From Locusta migratoria (lineage: Eukaryota; Arthropoda; Insecta; Orthoptera; Acrididae): a DNA stretch of 64,000 nt. This document shows, piece after piece, positions 1-9,612 of this stretch. The number at the start of each line of letters is the position of its first letter. Position 1 is the first letter of the stretch. The DNA lies in contig CM048750.1 in the NCBI GenBank assembly GCA_026315105.1, positions 268,451,151 through 268,515,150 on the forward strand. Direction: 5' to 3'. The notes beneath the pieces were generated by a model. It was not told the origin of the DNA. It made no database searches and worked only from the letters and a program-made list of their open reading frames with translations. Both the position numbers and the translations under genes were made by a program.

Positions 1-154
1 CTATCCTCTAAGACCCTGCGTCACGCCCGTTAATAGCGTCGTAAAACTGCCCCACAACTTTGCCTGCCCATTACTGCAACGCAAAGTCCATATTAAGGTA
101 TTAATATCTCCCGTGCGCGCGAGTGGCTGTATTCGTGTGCTTGGCTTGGTGAAC

Positions 155-347
155 TACCATGCGGTGTTCTTCCAGTAATTTTCGGGTATGCAGCCGGATC
201 CCATTGGCAATCTGCAACGATATTTCGGTCCAGAGACGTCCGTCCATCTTCAGGTGAGTAGGCAACTACTGATTCGGTTGCATACCCAAAAATTACTGGA
301 AGAAGAAATACGCCGGGAAAATTTTAGATGTCATACCATGCGGTGTT
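155..347. mobile_element. Small hammerhead-bearing inverted-repeat element with 14-bp target-site duplication
   Basis: The direct repeat TACCATGCGGTGTT occurs at 155-168 and 334-347. Between the copies, 167-195 is inverted at 276-304 (29 bp, two mismatches), leaving an 80-bp loop that holds a hammerhead-like motif on the minus strand. The left arm abuts its direct repeat; the right side has a 29-bp unpaired tail (305-333). There is no coding capacity. The layout matches larger palindromic elements elsewhere in the window, so I read it as a non-autonomous retroelement of that class. Family assignment is inference. Confidence 0.6.
221..253 (-). ncRNA. Hammerhead ribozyme-like motif
   Basis: Read on the minus strand: CUGAAGA (253-247), a GG/CC-closed but poorly paired stem II, GAAA (226-223), then UAUC, in which AUAU can form a self-complementary stem III before an AUC cleavage triplet. 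Stem I is weak (about 2 bp). Probably degenerate. Confidence 0.4.
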
Positions 348-649
348 TTATAAACTGTGCTCATTTCCGAGACCCTGGCCGACCCATTATGATAGCTGAG
401 GGTAAAGTGTCAACGTGTCTGGTAGTACATTTCCTGTCCTAAACTTTACATGTAATATAACGAAGAAAGCAAGTCACATGTATTTGAAAATATTGTTAAG
501 TACATGAGTGAGTGTGAAAGGCGCACAACTACCTGGAATACATGAGGGGAGATAATTATGATTATGTTGTTGGTGGTTCTACGCCGTATGTCAGGTACTA
601 TGCAGCTACTCCCAAGGGAGGTTCGGGTCCTCAGTCGGGCGTGACTAGG
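348..649. other. No recognisable feature
   Basis: AT-balanced sequence without a convincing reading frame, repeat boundary or RNA gene. Confidence 0.5.
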
Positions 650-654
650 TATGT

Positions 655-689
<35 letters not shown>
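650..689 (+). repeat. (GT)n microsatellite
   Basis: Nearly pure TG dinucleotide run ending in a G-rich stretch. Confidence 0.95.
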
Positions 690-691
<2 letters not shown>

Positions 692-724
692 AGGGGGTGG
701 GGGTTCGTCATTACGATAGGTTAA

Positions 725-795
725 TCTAAGTAGTTTCTAAGGACCGATGACCTGAGTAGTTTGGTGCTATAGGTTTACAAATATTTGAAATTACT
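725..795 (+). repeat. SINE 3' end fragment
   Basis: The stretch GGACCGATGACCTGAGTAG resembles the GGGACTGATGACC-CGTAG 3' body of the tRNA-derived SINEs in this window, without the tRNA-like head. Likely a 5'-truncated, diverged copy. Confidence 0.4.
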
Positions 796-984
796 TTTAG
801 GTTTTCCGTTAACTCACGAATAACAAACTTTTCACAGAAAAAAAGAAATCCACATCCTCCATTGACCACTTCCTCAATGAAGGGGCCTGCCACACGCCAG
901 ACGTAAGAGAACGATCGTGGAGAAGGCAGCGATCGACCAAAAGCCAATCGCAAGCAGGCGCCGCGCATCCTGGAGGGAGTAACC

Positions 985-1335
985 GAAGATGCGCGCCCTC
1001 TACAAGCGGCTATGTCTAGGCCGACATACGAATGGATGGCCCGTCAGTTGCCTCGACAGTTACTAGCGAGAACTCAGGAAGTTACTAGGTCAGAACTCGG
1101 CTACGAACCAAGCAGTCACTAGGTCAGAATGCGGCTACGAACTAAACAGTAACGTGGTCTCAGCGCAGCTAGCATCATACGGACGCCGTCACGAGAAGCA
1201 AGAAGAGAGAAAAAACAGACATATGTTCTAAAGCTGAGTATTATAATTTTCGGTCAATAAAACTTGTATTATTAATCTGAATGGTTGTTACAGTTGGCAT
1301 CGATATGCATCAGTCCTTTATTGATAACTAGACCG
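985..1335 (+). other. Moderately GC-rich block with short internal duplication; possible LTR-like end
   Basis: A roughly 32-bp unit beginning GTTACTAGGTCAGAACTCGG is repeated at about 1080 and 1112. A canonical AATAAA signal lies near 1257, followed by a T-rich stretch, as in an LTR or a gene 3' end. No partner LTR, primer-binding site or reading frame is visible, so the nature is open. Confidence 0.25.
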
Positions 1336-1384
1336 GGACGAGTACTCAACAGGGCCCTCAAGGACGACAAACATCAGAAGGTGG

Positions 1385-1930
1385 ATCCCTCCCACTCCCC
1401 ACCCACCGTATTGCAGGCTGGTTAATCTACAACGATCACCTCACCCAAAATTGTCGGAATCCCCCCCACCTGCCCCCACTGTAAGTCATCCCATTTCCTC
1501 AAGCAATGTCCCAACCCCGCTTCCCCTCCCATCTGCAACACCTATATCGGTCCTCCACCCCACCTACTGACCCAAGCGTCAGATTCGCCCTATCCCTGTC
1601 CCTGTCTGTCCCATCGTCCCCCCCTCCACCCCAATAATTCCCTCTGCCCCCACTCTATAGTTGAGAATGTCATCAGTTTTGTGACCACCATCCTCCAAAA
1701 TACCCATCCCTTCCAACGTCCCCACACTCTCCATCAGATCACCCTTGCTGTCCGTTCTGTCTTCCAACTAGAAAACATCACCACTTTCTCCCTAAACCAC
1801 TGACATTTCACATTCCCACAGCAGGTTACCCTACTTTAAAGCGCACTCGTACCTTCTTTCTTATATACCCTTCCCATGGCAGCCTCATGGCACACCAATC
1901 TATACTTCACTCTCCCACAATGTGCACTCC
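1385..1930 (+). pseudogene. LINE ORF1 relic (zinc-knuckle protein, Jockey/I-like)
   Basis: Conceptual translation in shifting frames gives a degenerate first knuckle (HLTQNC, about 1415-1455), a second CPHCKSSHFLKQC knuckle (about 1466-1505) and then a C-terminal stretch of the type ENVISFVTTILQNTHPFQRP (about 1660-1720), as in retrotransposon nucleic-acid-binding ORF1 proteins that precede an endonuclease/RT ORF2. The frame breaks between the knuckles and a stop interrupts the C-terminal part near 1800. No ORF2 follows. It is a dead fragment; clade assignment is tentative. Confidence 0.55.
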
Positions 1931-1965
1931 CTTGAATAAACATCTTGCACTTGAATAGATAGAAC

Positions 1966-1999
1966 CCCCCCCCCCCCCCGACTCGCCCCCCCCCCCCCC
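1966..1999 (+). repeat. Poly-C tracts
   Basis: Two C runs of about 12-13 bases separated by GACTCG, directly after the LINE relic. Homopolymer length is likely uncertain in an assembly. Confidence 0.85.
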
Positions 2000-2047
2000 A
2001 TCCAGAAGAAAAAATTACCGACGTCCTTGTTGCTTTGCTTACGTTTA

Positions 2048-3310
2048 GGGGAAGGTTGCCGATATTTTACCACTTTTTTATTTTGGGATCCAAAGTCTAC
2101 ATTATCTATCTAATCGAATCAAAATATACTTTAAAAGACGCTATATGTTGTACACTTTCATCTGCTAGTATTATACTGTGAATAAAAACAAAGCATAAAT
2201 GGATATTATTTAAAATTTAAAAATGTATAAACGATCCAAATTAGGAAACCGGTTGCCTAATTTGGACCTTCAGTTGCTTAAATTGAACCGCATGATAAAA
2301 AAATGACTAAAAAGGAAATAAGACCCGTAATATTAAGAAAAACTTCATTTCAACATCTCGCCGTTGATATTCCTTCTTGACGGAAGGAAAGCTGTGTATT
2401 TCGTCTCATAAATGAAGAGAACCAACTTTTACCCGTCATTTTCTTTTCTGTGTTGAAAGTATGAGGCAGTTCACATTTCTGTGCTATGCCGAATGCAAGT
2501 TTACGAACATCTTTGATTGTGAATCCGAAAAGCCTCTCTTCAAATAAAAGAAGGTGATCTGCGACAATTTTTTTCCAGCTCAGTTGTAAAGTTTGATTGT
2601 CTTCCGAATAACTGAAATTCATTTGAGAACATGTTTTTACCATCAGCATATCTCTTTAATTGTAGCTTTTGGTACTCGGTATATTCGAGCACACTCGTTA
2701 AGTTCATGGTTACTCTTTCTGTATGCTTCCACAGTTATCTTCAGTTCATCTTCTGTCTATTTCCCATACATTCCTCTTATTGCATCTTCCAAATCTAAAA
2801 AAGGTTACCATACTTACTCCTTATTTTTTAAATGCAGCCTAGAAAAATAAATCTAAAAACGTAACATCTTCCTATTACGCATTTTTAAATGACATTAAGT
2901 ATTATTCGTTACGAGTGATCCGTAAATTGGACAGGTCCAAATTAGGAAACAGCCTTTGGTCCAACTTCGGCAACTCGACGCCATATAAGGAACAAAAAAC
3001 GCTAAACTCTAGTTTTACGATATTGAATTTTTAGCTAATGAATGCCACTTCGAACTATAGTGCTGATGATATGTTTACTTGCTTTTAGAGCAGAGGAAAG
3101 CTTATGATATTTAGCTGAAAACTTACAGTGACATCGAAGAAAACGTAATAATGGAAACTGTTCTCACTCCAAATGACTGGCGACTGACCCACGTAACTTC
3201 GACAATGTTTCTCACCAGTTGAACGAACTTAGAACTTTATGTTACCAACACACAGTGAAATACGTAGGTGGTCCAACTTAGGCAACGGTCCATCTTCGGC
3301 AACTCTCCCC
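2048..3310. mobile_element. Non-autonomous pogo-like DNA transposon
   Basis: Terminal inverted repeats GGGGAAGGTTGCCGA (2048) and, at the right end, TCGGCAACTCTCCCC (to 3310) are flanked by TA on both sides (2046-2047, 3311-3312), the Tc1/mariner/pogo target. Subterminal variants of CCAA(A/C)TTAGG(A/C)AAC recur near both ends. The interior keeps only the N-terminal DNA-binding part of a pogo-type transposase on the minus strand; the DDE core is absent, so this is a deletion derivative needing a partner for movement. Confidence 0.75.
2350..2790 (-). pseudogene. Pogo/CENP-B-type transposase, N-terminal fragment
   Basis: Reading leftwards from about 2760, a Psq-type helix-turn-helix is visible (NECARIYRVPKATIKEIC), interrupted by a TGA near 2650. 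In the next open frame (2649-2350) a CENP-B/Tc5-type HTH follows, with KMTGKSWFSSFMRRN and SFRQEGISTARC. In pogo/Tigger transposases these two HTH domains bind the terminal repeats and a DDE domain catalyses transposition. Here the DDE part is missing before the left terminus at 2048. Inactive. Confidence 0.7.
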
Positions 3311-3439
3311 TATGTGTAATATAGGATTAAATTAATGGTGGTAAACATATTTATACAGCATTGGCACCAACGATTTCATCACAGAACAAGCGCCACAAAC
3401 TCCGTACCTGTATATCATTTACATATCTATACCATCGTC

Positions 3440-3745
3440 CAGCCTTTCAGCAAATGTTAATTTCGAGCAGTGCATCGGAGCGCTTTCCTTTGCCGCAGAC
3501 CTTACGGAGCCGGCTGACCGCGTTTCGCCGCGCCGTCTGTTGGCTGTTCCTAATTAATCGTACCGCGAATACGGGGGCTGGGAGGCCGGCCTCGGCTTTA
3601 ACCGGACATTATTTATACTGCCTGGCCGTCATCACCCGCGGCGCTGCCGTCGGGACAGCCATTCTAGTTTATACGACTGGCGCGCGCTGACAGATACTGT
3701 TAATTAATTCAAAATTCGAACGCAGTGTCCGCGGCCGCCGGGGTA
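3440..3745. other. CpG-rich unique block with homeodomain-like motifs
   Basis: A CpG-rich stretch with no repeat signature, containing TAATTAAT at about 3551 and again at about 3700. It has an open frame, but composition rather than coding constraint explains it. It could be low-copy regulatory DNA; this is inference only. Confidence 0.25.
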
Positions 3746-4260
3746 TTTGCAAACAGCGGGCGCCAATCGAACCCCCATCCCCCTCCTACACGCCCCACCC
3801 CCACCGAACGTGGCTTATCAGCCGCAAACAGACGAAGATCGCTGCGCGTGCAGCAAAAATAGTTACCGAAATGAACACAGTGTCGAGCGCGCTACACCGC
3901 AGCAAAAACTGCCCACAGCAACGCCGTGTCCACATTAAAGGAATGAAATGAAAACTGAACGCTCTGATGGCCGCGTACCGGCTGCCAATTTGTCATTTTT
4001 TTAAAGCCATCAATCACTTCTCGGCTGTTTAGTGAATAACTGGTACTCTGTTGCCGCACACACGGCGATGCTATGCTGGTATATAGTTTGTCAAATATTT
4101 CTTAATTGGTCTACTACATGCCTTTAGTATTAGTCTGAAAGTGTCCTGCTTGCAGTTAAAATCCAATGAAAAACAGATTAAAATGCCCCTCTTTGAAACA
4201 ACGAAGTTTTATTTTATTCCTACCTCACCTTACAGTCAAAAAAAAGTTTGCATAATACGT
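3746..4260. other. No recognisable feature
   Basis: C-rich then AT-rich sequence; no domain, terminal repeat or RNA gene seen. Confidence 0.45.
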
Positions 4261-4267
4261 ACTGTAA

Positions 4268-4400
4268 GGAGAAAAGTGGCGCAGTGGTAACATACTGGAC
4301 TCCCATTCGGGAGGACGGTGGTTCATATCCTCCTCCGGACATCCACGTATAGGATTTCCCTCACTTTCCTAAATCACTCCAGATGTGGTTCCTTTGATCT
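4268..4400 (+). repeat. tRNA-derived SINE, family distinct from the main one
   Basis: A-box-like GTGGCGCAGTGGTAAC (about 4276), B-box-like GGTTCATATCC (about 4320) and a body with GGATTTCCCTCACTTTCCTAAATC. These are internal RNA polymerase III promoter elements. No poly-A tail or target duplication identified. Confidence 0.6.
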
Positions 4401-4938
4401 AATATATAAACCAGAGTGGCCGTATGTTTGTACGTGTTGCATACAAATCTACAGTTTTGTTCAAAACTTTATGAAATTTCGTACACGTAAGCTTCAATCC
4501 ATGAGGACGGTCGCCGTAAGTGTAAGAATCACATACGATGTATAGTTCACGAAATATGACGTCATAAACAATGAGATGCGCGAAAAACTGCTGCATTTTG
4601 CGACAATGCTGCTCATTTTCTCCTAAGGCATTGGACCGATTTCAACCAAATTTGGTATACACATTTTTTACCGTGAGATAACAATTGCTGCATGGTTCAG
4701 AATCCCATACGGCACATGGTTAAAAAGATATGACTTCATAAACAATAGGAATTGCAAGAAACTGCGACATAACACGGCGAGACTTTATGAATTTGCTTAT
4801 GAGACAGAGTATTTAGCGACTTTCAGCAAACTTTAAATATGATTTCAAACGTAAACGAAGGCTTCCGCGGCCGTTGTCATTGTATGTAAAACTCTTCTGG
4901 GTGTTGGACCGCATCGTCAAAATATCAAACACTTCACC

Positions 4939-4974
4939 GACGTTTCGGCCACTATTGCAAGTGGCCATCTTCTG
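4939..4974 (-). ncRNA. Hammerhead ribozyme-like motif in Penelope 3' region (left arm)
   Basis: Mirror image of the motif at 8514-8549: CAGAAGA core, strong stem II (GGCCACT/AGTGGCC), GAAACGUC. The core has A where the consensus CUGANGA has U4, so cleavage is likely weak or absent. Confidence 0.55.
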
Positions 4975-5190
4975 GGTGTTACATTTACTGCTGGGTCACG
5001 GAAAGCTGGTGTCTTAAATACTAAATGTTGCTAGTTGCTATTGGTGGTTTCAGCTCTCTTTCATTGGTGTTTACTTTATTACTTCCTATTGGTGGAAGAG
5101 GAAGTCCAGGATTGGTGTTTATATTAATGTTTGCCATTGGTTGAACCTGGCGAATGAGGAGCGGTGGTAGCAGTGACGTAGCAGTGATGC

Positions 5191-6759
5191 CTAGCGCCGG
5201 CTAGAGCCTGCTGTTTGCTCTGTGTACGTGCGGCCGCTGTTGTCTGCGGGCGGGCCCCTATGGACTGCACTGCGCGCGGTGTCGTCGCGGAGCGCTGCTA
5301 CTGCTGGTAACCAAGACGCGGGAAGTCTGTACCCGTCTTCCCTGTTCATATTTCCGGGTCGCTTAGCTATTTCAATTGCTTCCCTGATTTTCCTCTTCAA
5401 AGTATAGGGCTGTTTTGCCAGTACAGCGACTTTCCGAAAATCCATATGTTTGCCGCACTCTTCTTGGTGTTCAGCTACTGCCGACTTTGTATGCTGTCCT
5501 AGCCGAATGTACCTCTCGTGCTCGGCTATCCTTGTTTTAATCGGCCGCCCAGTTTCGCCAATGTACACCTGGCCGCACTCACAGCCGATTTCGTAGACTC
5601 CAGCTGTGTGCAACTTATCCGTTTTGTCCTTCAGTGAGCCTAGGACATCTCTTATTTTATTGTTGCTGCGAAATATAGGCTTGATGCCCTCTCGACGAAG
5701 TATTTTGCCTACTCGTTCGGTGACGCCTTTTACGTATGGCAATAGGGCGATGGTTTGTCCTTCCTTTGGCGCTTCCCTTTTGTTTCTATCATTAGGTGTC
5801 ATAGTTTGCTCGATCATCCTCTTCCCATAACCGTTTGCTTCGAAGGTGGACCTGATGTTTTTTAATTCTGCTTTCAGATGTTGTTCGTCACTAATCCGGT
5901 ATGCCCTCTTAGTTAGAGTGTGGAGCACGGACTTCTTTTGCGTAGGATGATGGTGGGAAGTTGCGTGAAGGTACCTGCCTGTGCTGGTGGCTTTTCTAAA
6001 TACCCGATGGCCCAGTTTGCCCTCTGGTTTCCGATAAACCTCTACGTCGAGGAAAGGGAGCACACCATTCTTCTCAATCTCCATGGTGAACTGGATCTTG
6101 TTGTGCTGTTGATTGAGGTGTTGATGAAAATTCTGCAGCTCCTCTTCTCCATGAGGCCAGATGACAAACGTGTCGTCTACATATCGCAGCCAGCAGTCTG
6201 GACGTAGTGGTGCGGACTGGAGAGCTGTTTCCTCGAATGCCTCCATGAAAATATCGGCTGCAACAGGTGAGAGAGGTGAACCCATTGCAACTCCGTCCGT
6301 CTGTTCATAAAATTTCCCTTTCCACCTGAAATAGGTGGTCGTTAAACAATGTTGCACCAGATCGCAAACGTCGGGTGGAACACGTTCCTCTAGGATGCTC
6401 ATGGTATCCGACACTGGTACATTTGTAAATAAGGACTTCACGTCGAAGCTGACCATCAAATCCGTGGTGGATATTCGTTTTTCTTCTAAAAGTGCTACGA
6501 AATGGGTTGAGTCCTTGACGTAAGAGTCCGTGTGGCCCACGAGATGTTGGAGTTTCGGTACTAGTTCTTTTGCAAGTCGGTAAGTCGGTGAGTCTATACT
6601 GCAGACAATAGGCCTTAGAGGAAAAGACTCCCGGTGGATCTTCGGAACCCCATAAATCCTTGGTGCCTGTGGGACTTGCGGGTTGAGTCGTCTGGCCGTG
6701 TCGAAGTACATTCTGGTTATCTTAAGCAGTGCTTGCGTCTGTTTTATAGACGCAAGCAC
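5191..6759 (-). CDS. Penelope-like reverse transcriptase with GIY-YIG endonuclease (left arm)
   Basis: 522 codons, 5'-truncated; the frame runs through the palindrome centre, so the first codons come from the opposite arm. RT landmarks: PRIYGVPKIHR (about 37-47), SFDVKSLFTNVP (about 104-115), GVAMGSPLSP (about 155-164) and the catalytic YVDDTFVIW (about 193-201). The C-terminal nuclease shows GVYEIGCECGQVYIGETGRP (about 391-410), KTRIAEH and REAIEI with the likely catalytic glutamate. Penelope-like proteins copy RNA onto cut chromosomal DNA. The usual N-terminal region before the RT fingers is missing, so the protein is probably not functional. It differs from the right-arm copy by one residue (Ile for Thr in KP-I-FRSNN). 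Confidence 0.9.
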   Translation of the reverse strand: MLASIKQTQALLKITRMYFDTARRLNPQVPQAPRIYGVPKIHRESFPLRPIVCSIDSPTYRLAKELVPKLQHLVGHTDSYVKDSTHFVALLEEKRISTTDLMVSFDVKSLFTNVPVSDTMSILEERVPPDVCDLVQHCLTTTYFRWKGKFYEQTDGVAMGSPLSPVAADIFMEAFEETALQSAPLRPDCWLRYVDDTFVIWPHGEEELQNFHQHLNQQHNKIQFTMEIEKNGVLPFLDVEVYRKPEGKLGHRVFRKATSTGRYLHATSHHHPTQKKSVLHTLTKRAYRISDEQHLKAELKNIRSTFEANGYGKRMIEQTMTPNDRNKREAPKEGQTIALLPYVKGVTERVGKILRREGIKPIFRSNNKIRDVLGSLKDKTDKLHTAGVYEIGCECGQVYIGETGRPIKTRIAEHERYIRLGQHTKSAVAEHQEECGKHMDFRKVAVLAKQPYTLKRKIREAIEIAKRPGNMNREDGYRLPASWLPAVAALRDDTARSAVHRGPPADNSGRTYTEQTAGSSRR

Positions 6760-6776
6760 TGCTTAAGATAACCAGA

Positions 6777-8297
6777 ATGTACTTCGACACGGCCAGACGA
6801 CTCAACCCGCAAGTCCCACAGGCACCAAGGATTTATGGGGTTCCGAAGATCCACCGGGAGTCTTTTCCTCTAAGGCCTATTGTCTGCAGTATAGACTCAC
6901 CGACTTACCGACTTGCAAAAGAACTAGTACCGAAACTCCAACATCTCGTGGGCCACACGGACTCTTACGTCAAGGACTCAACCCATTTCGTAGCACTTTT
7001 AGAAGAAAAACGAATATCCACCACGGATTTGATGGTCAGCTTCGACGTGAAGTCCTTATTTACAAATGTACCAGTGTCGGATACCATGAGCATCCTAGAG
7101 GAACGTGTTCCACCCGACGTTTGCGATCTGGTGCAACATTGTTTAACGACCACCTATTTCAGGTGGAAAGGGAAATTTTATGAACAGACGGACGGAGTTG
7201 CAATGGGTTCACCTCTCTCACCTGTTGCAGCCGATATTTTCATGGAGGCATTCGAGGAAACAGCTCTCCAGTCCGCACCACTACGTCCAGACTGCTGGCT
7301 GCGATATGTAGACGACACGTTTGTCATCTGGCCTCATGGAGAAGAGGAGCTGCAGAATTTTCATCAACACCTCAATCAACAGCACAACAAGATCCAGTTC
7401 ACCATGGAGATTGAGAAGAATGGTGTGCTCCCTTTCCTCGACGTAGAGGTTTATCGGAAACCAGAGGGCAAACTGGGCCATCGGGTATTTAGAAAAGCCA
7501 CCAGCACAGGCAGGTACCTTCACGCAACTTCCCACCATCATCCTACGCAAAAGAAGTCCGTGCTCCACACTCTAACTAAGAGGGCATACCGGATTAGTGA
7601 CGAACAACATCTGAAAGCAGAATTAAAAAACATCAGGTCCACCTTCGAAGCAAACGGTTATGGGAAGAGGATGATCGAGCAAACTATGACACCTAATGAT
7701 AGAAACAAAAGGGAAGCGCCAAAGGAAGGACAAACCATCGCCCTATTGCCATACGTAAAAGGCGTCACCGAACGAGTAGGCAAAATACTTCGTCGAGAGG
7801 GCATCAAGCCTACATTTCGCAGCAACAATAAAATAAGAGATGTCCTAGGCTCACTGAAGGACAAAACGGATAAGTTGCACACAGCTGGAGTCTACGAAAT
7901 CGGCTGTGAGTGCGGCCAGGTGTACATTGGCGAAACTGGGCGGCCGATTAAAACAAGGATAGCCGAGCACGAGAGGTACATTCGGCTAGGACAGCATACA
8001 AAGTCGGCAGTAGCTGAACACCAAGAAGAGTGCGGCAAACATATGGATTTTCGGAAAGTCGCTGTACTGGCAAAACAGCCCTATACTTTGAAGAGGAAAA
8101 TCAGGGAAGCAATTGAAATAGCTAAGCGACCCGGAAATATGAACAGGGAAGACGGGTACAGACTTCCCGCGTCTTGGTTACCAGCAGTAGCAGCGCTCCG
8201 CGACGACACCGCGCGCAGTGCAGTCCATAGGGGCCCGCCCGCAGACAACAGCGGCCGCACGTACACAGAGCAAACAGCAGGCTCTAGCCGGCGCTAG
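6777..8297 (+). CDS. Penelope-like reverse transcriptase with GIY-YIG endonuclease (right arm)
   Basis: 506 codons from the first ATG after the palindrome centre; upstream codons in frame reach the loop, so the true N-terminus is lost. RT motifs SFDVKSLFTNVP, GVAMGSPLSP and YVDDTFVIW, and nuclease motifs VYEIGCECGQVYIGETG and REAIEI, are all intact, without stops. The two arms are identical apart from one base. A stop at 8295-8297 is followed by about 310 bp of 3' region with a hammerhead-like motif. The lost 5' end and promoter argue against current activity, although near-identity of the arms points to a recent insertion or gene conversion. Confidence 0.9.
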   Translation: MYFDTARRLNPQVPQAPRIYGVPKIHRESFPLRPIVCSIDSPTYRLAKELVPKLQHLVGHTDSYVKDSTHFVALLEEKRISTTDLMVSFDVKSLFTNVPVSDTMSILEERVPPDVCDLVQHCLTTTYFRWKGKFYEQTDGVAMGSPLSPVAADIFMEAFEETALQSAPLRPDCWLRYVDDTFVIWPHGEEELQNFHQHLNQQHNKIQFTMEIEKNGVLPFLDVEVYRKPEGKLGHRVFRKATSTGRYLHATSHHHPTQKKSVLHTLTKRAYRISDEQHLKAELKNIRSTFEANGYGKRMIEQTMTPNDRNKREAPKEGQTIALLPYVKGVTERVGKILRREGIKPTFRSNNKIRDVLGSLKDKTDKLHTAGVYEIGCECGQVYIGETGRPIKTRIAEHERYIRLGQHTKSAVAEHQEECGKHMDFRKVAVLAKQPYTLKRKIREAIEIAKRPGNMNREDGYRLPASWLPAVAALRDDTARSAVHRGPPADNSGRTYTEQTAGSSRR

Positions 8298-8513
8298 GCA
8301 TCACTGCTACGTCACTGCTACCACCGCTCCTCATTCGCCAGGTTCAACCAATGGCAAACATTAATATAAACACCAATCCTGGACTTCCTCTTCCACCAAT
8401 AGGAAGTAATAAAGTAAACACCAATGAAAGAGAGCTGAAACCACCAATAGCAACTAGCAACATTTAGTATTTAAGACACCAGCTTTCCGTGACCCAGCAG
8501 TAAATGTAACACC

Positions 8514-8549
8514 CAGAAGATGGCCACTTGCAATAGTGGCCGAAACGTC
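8514..8549 (+). ncRNA. Hammerhead ribozyme-like motif in Penelope 3' region (right arm)
   Basis: CAGAAGA (8514-8520), unpaired U, stem II GGCCACT/AGTGGCC (8522-8541), GAAAC (8542-8546), GUC (8547-8549). ACGU is self-complementary, as expected of minimal hammerheads that work as dimers. Hammerheads in Penelope-like elements are established. A second copy of ACACCCAGAAGA starts 75 bp downstream (8584), hinting at the partial tandem structure typical of Penelope ends. Confidence 0.6.
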
Positions 8550-9041
8550 GGTGAAGTGTTTGATATTTTGACGATGCGGTCCAACACCCAGAAGAGTTTT
8601 ACATACAATGATTTCAAACCTTTATTAAACTTTTTCCTGCTGACAACCATAGCAAAATCATGAAAGGAAAAAAGTTTCTCGCTTACTACTTTTCCGTTGT
8701 TTATGAAGTAAATCTATGGCATTCGCTATGACATTACAATTTATAATTTGCACACTACAAATTGTAGCCGCATGAAAGTTTACAGACAGTATACACACAT
8801 ATAGATGAATATAACTTCTAAACTGTATCACAGTACGAAATGTAGTTCATGAGATATGAACACACAACCAGTAACGTTCATGGAAAACCGTCCCATCATG
8901 CACCAAGTTTTAATCTATTACGTCTTTACTACTAATTGTATTCCCAAGACGTTTTACAGACATACAGCTCTTATACAAATGAATATATACCTGGCAGGAA
9001 TAAATACATAAATATCCGGGCAAAGCCGGGTTTTCAGCTAG

Positions 9042-9560
9042 TAGGTCAATAAATGCAACAAATGCTCCATGTCCTTAAGGAAGAAATTGGCAGGAGCGTG
9101 TTTGTATTCCATTGGTAACTTAAATACCTTTCTATATAAAAAATGAAAATAATGGAATTCTGAAGAACACCCTCTGCAATCTTAAAGAGCCATGGAGGAG
9201 TGGCTGAGCGGTCTAAGGCCGTATTTATAGCCCGCGGTTGCTCCGCTGCGGAGGAATCGCGGCGGTTTGTCAGTGCGCTGTTTCTCATAAGGCATCGTGG
9301 GCCCTGTTATAGGCGCATCTGCGGCGGCGGCCCCTCCGCTCTTATGCGGCGTCAAAATCCCAGTGGCTGCGCTTGCAAACCGCTTACACGGAGGCTAATG
9401 GGGCTGTTCGGTGCGGCATATATCTGGCCGCCAGGTGGGAACAGGGTGTTCAAGGCCACTGCGGCTGAAACACTTGCTGTATGGGTGATCCGCGAAGCTC
9501 CAAAAAATCTTCAATTCAATACCACAATAATTATAAATTAGTTTTACACTCCTTTAGAAC
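9042..9560. other. Low-copy sequence with a possible tRNA-like head
   Basis: GGAGGAGTGGCTGAGCGGTC (9192-9211) resembles a tRNA-Leu/Ser A-box, but I find no matching B-box at the proper distance. The following 250 bp are CpG-rich. No coding domain seen. Confidence 0.3.
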
Positions 9561-9573
9561 TTTATTATTTTTT

Positions 9574-9612
9574 CACTATAAGCTTATTTCGGCCTTAGGC
9601 CATCATCAGGTG
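9574..9612 (-). ncRNA. Hammerhead ribozyme-like motif, consensus core
   Basis: Minus strand: stem I CAC, CUGAUGA (9609-9603, exact consensus), unpaired U, stem II GGCC-UAA-GGCC, GAAA (9590-9587), stem III AUAAGCUUAU (perfect palindrome), A as the cleavage nucleotide, GUG closing stem I. It belongs to the same sequence family as the motifs at 12001 and 12253, but here I see only one copy, not an inverted pair. Confidence 0.65.

Larger units (their letters stand above)
4839..8619. mobile_element. Palindromic (head-to-head) pair of Penelope-like elements with 12-bp TSD
   Basis: 4877-6740 is inverted at 6748-8611 around a 7-bp loop (6741-6747). Arms are 1,864 bp; I found one mismatch (5675 versus 7813, Ile/Thr). 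The direct repeat ATGATTTCAAAC occurs at 4839-4850 and 8608-8619, flanking the pair as a unit. The left side has a 26-bp unpaired tail (4851-4876); the right arm abuts its repeat. Each arm is a 5'-truncated Penelope-like element with its 3' end outward, containing RT plus GIY-YIG coding sequence and a hammerhead-like motif. The paralogous Helitron at 45.8 kb gives the empty-site sequence. Confidence 0.9.
4410..9041 (+). mobile_element. Helitron-like element, split by a palindromic Penelope insertion
   Basis: The left part (about 4410-4850) and right part (8608-9041) are continuous once the intervening palindrome is removed, and both align to a second copy read on the minus strand at about 45180-46628. 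The right end has the Helitron 3' signature: a hairpin CCGGGCAAAGCCGG, then TTTTCAG and terminal CTAG (9038-9041), followed by T. Internal units of the type 'ATGACGTCATA...TGAACTAT' are repeated. No Rep/helicase coding sequence is seen, so it is non-autonomous. The 5' end is approximate. Confidence 0.65.

Noticed and set aside
3361..3690. 109-codon plus-strand protein
   Set aside because: It lies in a CpG-rich block; no recognisable motif, and it starts in AT-rich sequence of different composition.
5222..8266. Small open frames opposite the Penelope coding regions
   Set aside because: They occur as mirror pairs in both arms and are antisense shadows of the RT/GIY-YIG frame.
4839..8619. Palindrome as a pure assembly fold-back artefact
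   Set aside because: Not fully excluded, but a fold-back chimera would not place a 12-bp host direct repeat on both sides with a 26-bp asymmetry. Several diverged palindromes of the same design occur elsewhere in the window.
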